Source of the DNA: Gnetum montanum
Lineage: Eukaryota; Streptophyta; Gnetopsida; Gnetales; Gnetaceae
NCBI GenBank assembly: GCA_015680685.1
Contig: MNCI01026912.1
Coordinates: 346,649 to 410,648, forward strand
Reading direction: 5' to 3'
DNA length: 64,000 nt
Shown: one piece after another, positions 56,911 through 64,000 of the stretch
Numbering within the stretch: the first letter of the stretch is position 1
Layout: each line of letters begins with the position of its first letter
Translations under genes and position numbers: made by a program
The notes under the pieces: model-generated
The model's database searches: none
What the model saw: the letters and a program-made list of their open reading frames with translations, nothing else
What the model was told of the DNA's origin: nothing

Positions 56911-57016
56911 ATTTTAACTGTAGGTCACCTTCAATGATTTCAGTAGCTGGAGCAATAAAGGAATTTGCTAGGGCATCTTCTAGAATCAATGTCCATGGTG
57001 CCTCCACTTTAAGAAG
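56911..57016 (-). CDS. ZPR1: ZPR1-type zinc-finger protein, second-last exon
   Basis: Encodes LLKVEAPWTLILEDALANSF then IAPATEIIEGDLQLK. It matches the second A-domain of ZPR1, where F-T-L-I-L-D-D-P-L-A-N-S is typical. The acceptor is ATTCAG/CTT and the donor AAAT/GTAAGA. It starts in phase 0 and ends after one base of a codon, which fits both neighbours. The usual Asp-Asp-Pro reads Glu-Asp-Ala here, a mild change. Confidence 0.85.
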
Positions 57017-57862
57017 CTGAATATTAAATATCCCAGTATATATCTTTTAAAATATTGATATAATAAGGAACGATTAAGTTTTAAAAATGATAAGCGTGGA
57101 AAATTCAATAGAATGAATATAAATGTTAATACTGTGGATCCAGAAGATAACCGTCAAATAAAATGGTAAGGCAAACATGGACAATAAAATCTTGTTAGCT
57201 ATACTTTATAAAAAGTTTTTTGTAATGCCTGTATTTCGTATGTAACAAGAAACATGACTTTATAAAAATATGTCAATCACCCAGAGGTTGTAGAAAAATG
57301 ATACAAGTACACACTAAAACGTATATCAAGTTAAGTTGTATGTTCATTTACAAGTTATCATCGTCATCCTAACATTATCCCAGTAATATGGGGTTGCGTG
57401 TTCATTTACAACAAGAGTTACAACTCAAAGCCCATTTATCTAGTTTAAAATATCTGGAAGAAATTTTTCAAATCATCTAAACGTAAACTAAGCCACGAGT
57501 AACAGTTAGGAAACTATCAGGAGGCTACCATTATTTTGAAAGTAACCTTGCACACCAAATTCTAGCTCTGTTTACAAGTCACTTTGGAGTAAAACATTGT
57601 AGATGCGTATGAAATTGTACCAAACTTGGGTTCAAAAAGTTGGATTGTATTTTCTAAGAGGTCATAAAGACAATAAGTTTCCTGATCCCTTTAAAAGCAG
57701 GAAAACCAATTTAAAAAATGAAAGTGACATTTCAACAAAGTTGTATTGGTAATGGGAGGGATCCTGGGTTGAAACAAGTAAAGCATGGTGGCAAAGGCTT
57801 AGTCCATATGTGCGTGTACAACTCTCTAACAGTGTCCATATATCACTAGTATATATCTTTAC

Positions 57863-57954
57863 CTTTTTCAAACGAGCATCAAAATCCTGCCATTTACTTC
57901 GTTGCCAATTGTCTGCACTGTCTCCAATGCTAAATCCATGCACTATCTTCAGAT
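57863..57954 (-). CDS. ZPR1: ZPR1-type zinc-finger protein, third-last exon
   Basis: Encodes (D)LKIVHGFSIGDSADNWQRSK then WQDFDARLKK. The G-D-S-A segment is typical of the ZPR1 region between second zinc finger and C-terminal A-domain. The acceptor is TTTGACAG/AT and the donor AAAAAG/GTAAAG. The first base of the first codon comes from an upstream exon that I do not see. The zinc-finger exons are not in this window, probably beyond 64000, so the gene is partial here. Intact joins in all three exons suggest a working gene rather than a pseudogene. Confidence 0.82.
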
Positions 57955-58675
57955 CTGTCAAACACAATATGCTTGTCAAACGGAGCTTAGATAATTCAAA
58001 ACATTCATACAAAAATTTGTAATTGTATGCAATATCAGCAACCAGAAAAATATTCTACAGTCCAGACATGTACAAAGTTGAAAAGCTACTTGCATTGTGT
58101 CTTCTGAACAAGCCTTTTGGACATAAACATAATTTCTAACCCCTTGCTTCAAGCCCAAGTAATTTTCAATAGTTTCAGAGTGATAACATAAACTTATCAT
58201 TATGAAAATCATATCTTCAAATCAGATGAACATGACCTTTTAAACCATTCATGCATCTACAAAAGTATCAAAACAAGAAACGTGAAAGTAACTGCAAAAG
58301 GAGTTTGAACATAGATGTCCTCAATGGCCTCATAAAACACGAAACACTTCAAGCCCACATTTAATTTAAAAAATACCCATAGAAGAAATCTATTAAGGAA
58401 ACTAAAACTGAAGGTTGACTAAAGATCCCATAGACACACACAGACTTGATTCAAGTTTTGTTTCACAAACAGCTTGCAAAAATGCAGTTTGTCCTATTCC
58501 TAAAATTTCTTCTATAGTGTTTTACCAATAAAATTAATTTTCTATAAAAGGTTTCATACGTTGCGTGGTGATCAAGAAAATAAGCTCAACGAACTCTGCA
58601 CTCCCATATTGAAGAGCATTCAACTCAATATCTGATCATTATCTAGGGTGAGTTGTGTTACCTTTGCATTCTATG
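57955..58675 (-). other. Probable ZPR1 intron sequence
   Basis: AT-rich DNA between the ZPR1 exon at 57863-57954 and the LINE tail. I see no further ZPR1 exon. If the upstream exons lie past 64000, this intron is over 6 kb and contains the LINE. Confidence 0.5.
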
Positions 58676-60239
58676 TTTTTTTTTCTTCAGAAAAATTTGG
58701 GTTATATTAATCTAAAACACCATTTACAACAGTTATCCAATCCCAAAAATGAGGCGAGAGCCCTCCCCTCAGCCACCACCCCACCCCCCGGGTGGGGATT
58801 ACAAAAATTGAGTTGGCCAAACATCCTCCTGGGCCCTCCAACTCAATTCCCACAAACGAAAAAACCAGCACCATCCTAAAGGCAAAGCAACAAAAACACC
58901 CACACAGCCGGAACCATGCCCTAAAATACACAATCTATAAGTTGAACGGCAGCCTTGTACAGCGGCAAAAGCTCCATTCCTAGTCATGAACGGCATCCAA
59001 AACCGCTCTATGTTGTTCAATGTCCACAAACGCCGCCACTTGCTGGAATTCCTTGAAGGCTTCCTCTTTTCTCACACACTTGATTGCATTCCCTTCTCCG
59101 TCTGTGTGCAGCTCCTTCCCCCACCACTTGATATGTCACCTCAGCACTCCCCATGGTGCATTGCGCCCAATATTCATGATTATGTAGGGGCAACACCCCT
59201 CCCTAAGCCAAGAGCATGCATTGCTCTCATGCACCCAATCTAGCTACTATTGGATCTGGGCCACCTCCCGCTCCTCCTCCTCCCGATGCTTTTGTTCCTC
59301 CTGCACATGCCTCCTCCTAGAGCTCAACCTAGATCCTCTACTTGAGTTCCTCTTCCATTGCATGCAAAGCTACCACCTCTGCTTGATCATGATGGATCCT
59401 CTTCTCCTTGGCAGCCTCCTCATACCTTTGAGTCAATTGTTCCTGCTGTCATTGGAACTCCTCCTCCCATTGTTGGAGCCTTTCTTCCCAAATAGCATGC
59501 TCTGCCGCCTCCAATCCCACATCCTCCACAAGTGCCCCCCAATTAGTACCCCCCAACTCTGTCATCACCTTGGGCCCAACCGCTACAAAGGCAGCCCCTT
59601 GTTGTCTCAGGTGGTGTGAGGGCTCCCCCTCACCCCTCCCCCCACATCTTGAATCTCCCCCAAGCTCTCCTCATCTGAATCCCCTAAATCAATTGTAAGG
59701 TCCACCACTGAGGGCAGAATGCACTGTAGCTTGCATTGCCTATAAAACAACCTGAACAAAGGAAGCCCTCAACAAGGACTAAGTCCCTCCCCACGCCGCT
59801 TGCCAAAGAGCCAAAATTAGGCCCGAGTGAGAGCCCCTCCACTGCCTCCACTGAATTGCCCAAAAGTAATGAGGCAAATTCACACCATACCCCCTCCTTA
59901 GGCAACACATCAAACTGAAATGCACCCTGAGCAGTTTCCATGCATTGTCGAAGTGGACAAAGAAGCAGACAACCAAGACCACCGCATCCTACCACAGGAG
60001 GTCAAGCATCGGCTTGGGCACCTAACCACTCCTCATCTTGGCCATAGGTCTAGGGAAGAAATCTTATGCATCCTATAAACCCCTCCCCTATAGCGGAACC
60101 ACCTCCCCCTCCGTCGGCACATTCAAGTAATGGACAATAGCCTAGATGGGCCTTCCTCCACAACCTTACTCGCTCGGCATCAACCTCTCCTGGAGCCAAC
60201 AGCACAACCCCCCTGAAAATCCGATGATTTCGCATCTTC

Positions 60240-60520
60240 CAAACTTGTCACAAGATCACAGCAACACAAGAATCACCGGCCAACATTGTCAAATGCAAAA
60301 TATTCGCAACCCACCACACCCAAGTTGAATAAGAACATTCCCAAACGAAATGTGCGACCATCTCCCTCCCCGCCATGCAAAGGGGACACGTGGCACACAC
60401 AATCACCCTCATTGCCGTAATATGTGCTGCACAGGGATTGTGGCATGATACACCAACCAGGTAAACATTTTTATCTTCTCGAGGAGCCACACTTTCCATA
60501 ACTACTACCACCCCTAGTCG
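60240..60520 (-). pseudogene. LINE ORF2: RT-type zinc-binding domain
   Basis: CPLCMAGREMVAHFVWECSYSTWVWW has the C-P-L-C ... E-x-x-x-H-x-x-x-x-C ... W pattern of the plant zf-RVT domain that follows RT in LINEs. Confidence 0.75.
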
Positions 60521-60879
60521 TCAGGTATTTATGTTGGATAATCTACATTGGTTGCACATTTACAAGCCCCACCATTAGCATCTCCTGCACATGTGAACAC
60601 AAAGCTGACTAGGTATGCAAATCATGTCTAGACGTCTCCCACTGCCAATACTTAAGATGCATAATCAAAATCCATTGTGTCGGGTGATGACCCTGATGAA
60701 GCAAACGTCTAAGGAGCCCCTATAACCCCATAGTAATGGCATCCTTGAAATGGAGTAGTCCAAGCCCCCTAGCCTCCTTTGGTTTGGCCACAATATCCCA
60801 TGCAACTAGATGCATCCAACTAACCCATTTACCAACCCCCCCTCTCCCTGGACCAGGTAAAGTCCCGAACTATTTGGTC

Positions 60880-62540
60880 AACTTTCTATATAACCTCAAC
60901 CAAAGGGGAGGCAACCGAAGCTGTATACCATGCCATAGCAGAAAGAGCCAATTTAGCTAAAAGCAACCACCCAACCTGTGAAGAAACCAAGCTATCCAAT
61001 GGCCAACCTGATCCTACAACCGCCGAATGAGACCACCCCATGTGTGTCATTGATGCTAGTTGTATAGAGGAAGCCCAAGTTTCCATAGACCCCAGTAAAA
61101 CCCCCAACAATTGCACAATCCTCCCCCAAATCACCGCATCCACATTGAGCAGATGAACTGCAGACTTGTCGTGACTAATCTTCAATCCCAATTCCTTCAC
61201 CATCCGCTGAAGAGCCTAATTAATCATCAACACCTAGGGAACTACCACCCAAGAGAATAGAAAGGTGTCGTCAACATAATGTTCCACCAGGCAACTAACA
61301 CCCCCAATATCCAAACCTCTAACCCCTTCCACCATGCAATAGGTGCACATCGTGTCCATAACCAAAATATACAAGTATGGCAACAAGGAGTCCCCCTACC
61401 GGGGGAGGCAAACCCCTAAAGTCTCCCCTCCAAATCAAGTGAAAAGGCACCCGACCTTTGAATATGCGAGCAAAGATCCACAAAATGCGGGTGGAAACCT
61501 TTCCTCAACATGATCTCCCGAAAGGCACTCCAGGACATCATGTCATAAGCTTTAGTAATATCTAACTTAAGGCACATACCTGCAAATTTAGCCACTCTAA
61601 GCAAATGCATCACCTCTTGGACCAAGATAATTTGGTCTTGAATATATCTCCCCTTGACAAAACCAACTTGCTACTTGCCAATCAGTTTGGGCATCAAAGA
61701 AGCCAACCGAGCCACCAACATCTTCATGAACAACTGAAGCAAGGTATTACAAACCCCAATTGGCTAGAAATGTGCAGGTGTCGAAGGATTAGTTGTTTTC
61801 GAGATAAGCACCAACTAAGAACAATTGAGTTCCCGTTGGACCTATCCCCAAAACAACATCACGTTAAAGGCATTCAATATGTTATCCCCCAGCACGTCTA
61901 TGAAGGCCCAAAAGAACTCCACTGACCACTCGTCAGGGCCAAGCACCCTCCTCCCTTTCATAGACGCAAGGGCCTCCCTCAACTTTGCATGATTAAAGGG
62001 GGCTAATAAGCACTGATTATCCTTGCCATCTAGCGCTCACCCAATATCAATCGTGAGAGATGTCGTCACCTTCCACTTCCAGATACTTGACCAATAGTCC
62101 AACAGCACCTATGCCACTTCTTGCTTCCCCTCCATCGTGATACCAGCAACCATTGTATTCTTCACCCATTTGGACATCCATGCAAAACAAGCTGCTACAA
62201 AGAAGAAACAGATGTTCCTGTCCCCTTCCCAAAGCCAATGCACCCGTCCCTGTTGCCTCCAATAAATTTCCTCCTCCTTGTCCATATCTTGGAGCTCCTT
62301 AAGCACCTCCCCCTCATCCTCCTCTTGAGCAAAGCCCTACTCCTATGCCCTCTAAATAGCCACCAATCGCTCCTACAACAACTCCGATAGGACCAAAAAG
62401 AGTACTTGTCTTCAAATTTGAGCCCCCTAATATATTGTTTCAACAAGGTCAAACCCTGCTTAAGGAAGTCCCTAGGGTCAACGTGCGAGGGGTAGTCTCT
62501 CCAAATCTCCTCAACCAGTAGTCTCAACCATGGTTTCATT
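60880..62540 (-). pseudogene. LINE ORF2: reverse transcriptase domain
   Basis: LKLDITKAYDMMSW (near 61560) is the first catalytic-Asp motif. The YVDD box lies at 61267-61278 (H-Y-V-D-D-T-F-L). MVKELGLKISHDKSAVHLLNV follows. Upstream parts include WRQQGRVHWLWEGDRN near 62230 (typical W-x-x-x-G-D-x-N). Several frames are needed to read it, so it is dead. Confidence 0.8.
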
Positions 62541-62549
62541 AACCAAAAT

Positions 62550-63232
62550 TATTCAAATCTGAACAACATCTGCACCGGTCATCTCACCGCTTTCCCCCCT
62601 CTCCAAGTTCTTTCCCTATGACAGTCACTCCCCAATCCAGAAGCAACCTCGCCCCCACCCAAACCCTATCAATTTTTGTCAAGGTTCTGTTACTACCTTT
62701 CCTCTAATTGCACCACGTGAACTGACACCCCCTGATGTCCACATCCACCAATCCATGGGAGAGAAGAAAATCCTGGAAAGACAGCACCAGGAGGCTCCAA
62801 AAAACCACCATTGGACTTCTCCCATGCGTAAAGTCTCTGATTAAAATCGCCGACCAAAATCCAATTCCCCCAATCTGAGATCAAGGGAGCAACTCATTGC
62901 AATTCTCTCAGCCACTCCTCCCACTGTTGGGCTTTGTAAAAATTTGTGAGCCAGATTCCTATATAGTGAAAATGGATAGTAATGCTCCATGGGAAATCAA
63001 CCCTCTCAAGGGCCATCTTAACAAGAAAGCTAACCCCACAGCTCTCCCTCCCCTGGCAAGCCACAAAATGTGAACTCCAGCCAAGTCAGCATAACCAATG
63101 GAGTTCCTACTACTAGAGTTTAGTTTCTTGTAAACATACAACATCACAACGTTCCTTATGAACTAGTTCGTTGAGGGTACGACGCTTGTAGGGTGTACCC
63201 TACTCCCTGCAATTCCATGAGATGATTCTCAT
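62550..63232 (-). pseudogene. LINE ORF2: apurinic endonuclease domain
   Basis: It begins MRIISWNCRE (typical L1 start MRIISWNCRGL), then RRTLNELVHKERCDVVCLQE with ETKL, and later WILVGDFNQRLYAW (near 62830), the G-D-F-N active-site segment. A stop after NCRE and others break the frame. The domain would nick target DNA to start reverse transcription. Confidence 0.75.
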
Positions 63233-63352
63233 GGTTTGTCAGAAGAGCAGCTTTTGTAAACATCCTAGATGGTCTTTTTGACCCCCAAATCAATCTCCCT
63301 TTGTGTCTTCTTTGTCCAAGCCACAAGGCCCAACAATCTACCAACCTTATTC

Positions 63353-63541
63353 NNNNNNNNNNNNNNNNNNNNNNNNNNNNNNNNNNNNNNNNNNNNNNNN
63401 NNNNNNNNNNNNNNNNNNNNNNNNNNNNNNNNNNNNNNNNNNNNNNNNNNNNNNNNNNNNNNNNNNNNNNNNNNNNNNNNNNNNNNNNNNNNNNNNNNNN
63501 NNNNNNNNNNNNNNNNNNNNNNNNNNNNNNNNNNNNNNNNN
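63353..63541. other. Assembly gap (N run) in the LINE
   Basis: 189 Ns near the boundary between LINE ORF1 and ORF2. Confidence 0.99.
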
Positions 63542-64000
63542 TAGAAGGCATAGGGCTCCCCTAGTGTAGTGACACCCAACTCCCGAGAGGGGGAAGCCCT
63601 AGCCCCCCCACCCCTCCTAATGTCCCCTTAGATCCCCCTAGAGTCTCACTCACCCCACATGCATGCAATACCGACATTGCAGCAACCTCCTTATCACCCC
63701 CGAAACATGATCATCTCCCCCAAAAACCCACTGAGGGTGCACCTTCTCACCCCAAATGGGGGATACCAGGGCTACCTTCTTCACAACCTCATGGAAGAGG
63801 GGTTCCCTTTTCCAAGGTTCCCCATCCCCCTAAGTCCTGCATTCTCCTTAGGAGCAGCTGACCTCTCCCCTAGATCTGCCAAAGAATTTCAAGATGCCCC
63901 CTATGTCAAACTTCGAGATTTCCCCTGTACAGGATTCCGAGGTTGTCCCCCTTATCGGGTAAAAATCATCCAACCATCACCAAATTTCTGCAAGCCTTGG

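Larger units (their letters stand above)
58676..64000 (-). mobile_element. Plant L1-type LINE, decayed, 5' end outside window
   Basis: Read on the minus strand it has an ORF1 relic (above 63250), endonuclease (from 63232), reverse transcriptase, an RT-type zinc-binding domain and a long 3' part. It ends with a short poly(A) tail (T run 58676-58684 on plus). It is clearly richer in G+C than the rest of the window. Stops and frameshifts occur throughout. It lies in the same orientation as ZPR1. An N run covers 63353-63541. Confidence 0.82.

Noticed and set aside
57662-58012. A 116-residue minus-strand protein as one exon
   Set aside because: Only 57863-57954 resembles ZPR1, and it has splice sites at both ends. 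The remainder is intron read-through.
59221-59619. Plus-strand leucine-rich open frame
   Set aside because: It is the antisense shadow of the minus-strand LINE and has no family resemblance.

Overview
This 64 kb window is plant nuclear DNA, made almost entirely of nested retrotransposons. The evidence is: LTR retrotransposons with tRNA-Asp-type primer sites and an Athila-like Gag; a Tat-like Ty3/gypsy element with two RNase H domains; a plant L1-type LINE; and the last three exons of a ZPR1-type zinc-finger gene. Low GC, long TE-filled introns and nested decayed elements suggest a large seed-plant genome. I cannot name the species. No bacterial genes, rRNA, tRNA or CRISPR arrays are visible. 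Five long N runs and several single-N joints mark a draft assembly.

Layout. (1) 1-5346: 3' part of an Athila-like element (A1), its 3' LTR fused to the next element. (2) 5347-15198 plus 21708-21784: an older relative (C), with A2 inserted in its 3' LTR. (3) 15199-21702: element A2, complete, with a 5-bp target duplication (gccat). (4) 22376-54362: a Tat-like gypsy element with LTRs of about 2.9 kb. Its integrase gene is interrupted by element B (30629-49106, duplication ctaat). B's 5' LTR is interrupted by A3 (30834-40232, duplication ccagt/ccaat). A3's leader is interrupted by an antisense solo LTR (31727-32486, duplication atctc). A second antisense solo LTR sits at 49422-50238 (duplication atatc). 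(5) 56642-57954: three exons of a minus-strand ZPR1 gene. (6) 58676-64000: a decayed minus-strand LINE, probably in an intron of that gene.

The A, B and C elements share an unusual plan: LTR, tRNA-Asp primer site, ORF1 (Gag-like), about 2 kb of conserved non-coding DNA, ORF2 (a plant-transposon-protein-like N-terminus plus a long coiled coil), polypurine tract, LTR. They have no reverse transcriptase or integrase, so they must have been moved in trans. C still carries a retropepsin-like relic after Gag.

The non-coding middle is the most interesting part. It holds (a) a structured RNA candidate whose stems are kept by compensatory changes in five copies; (b) an internal promoter-like block whose palindromes match those in the U3 of the same family (GATATC-centred repeats in A, a different ATAYC-centred repeat in B); and (c) an internal polypurine tract resembling the one before the 3' LTR. 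I infer a two-cistron non-autonomous retroelement with a second LTR-like promoter driving ORF2. All copies here are broken by stop codons, so they record a past system rather than an active one.
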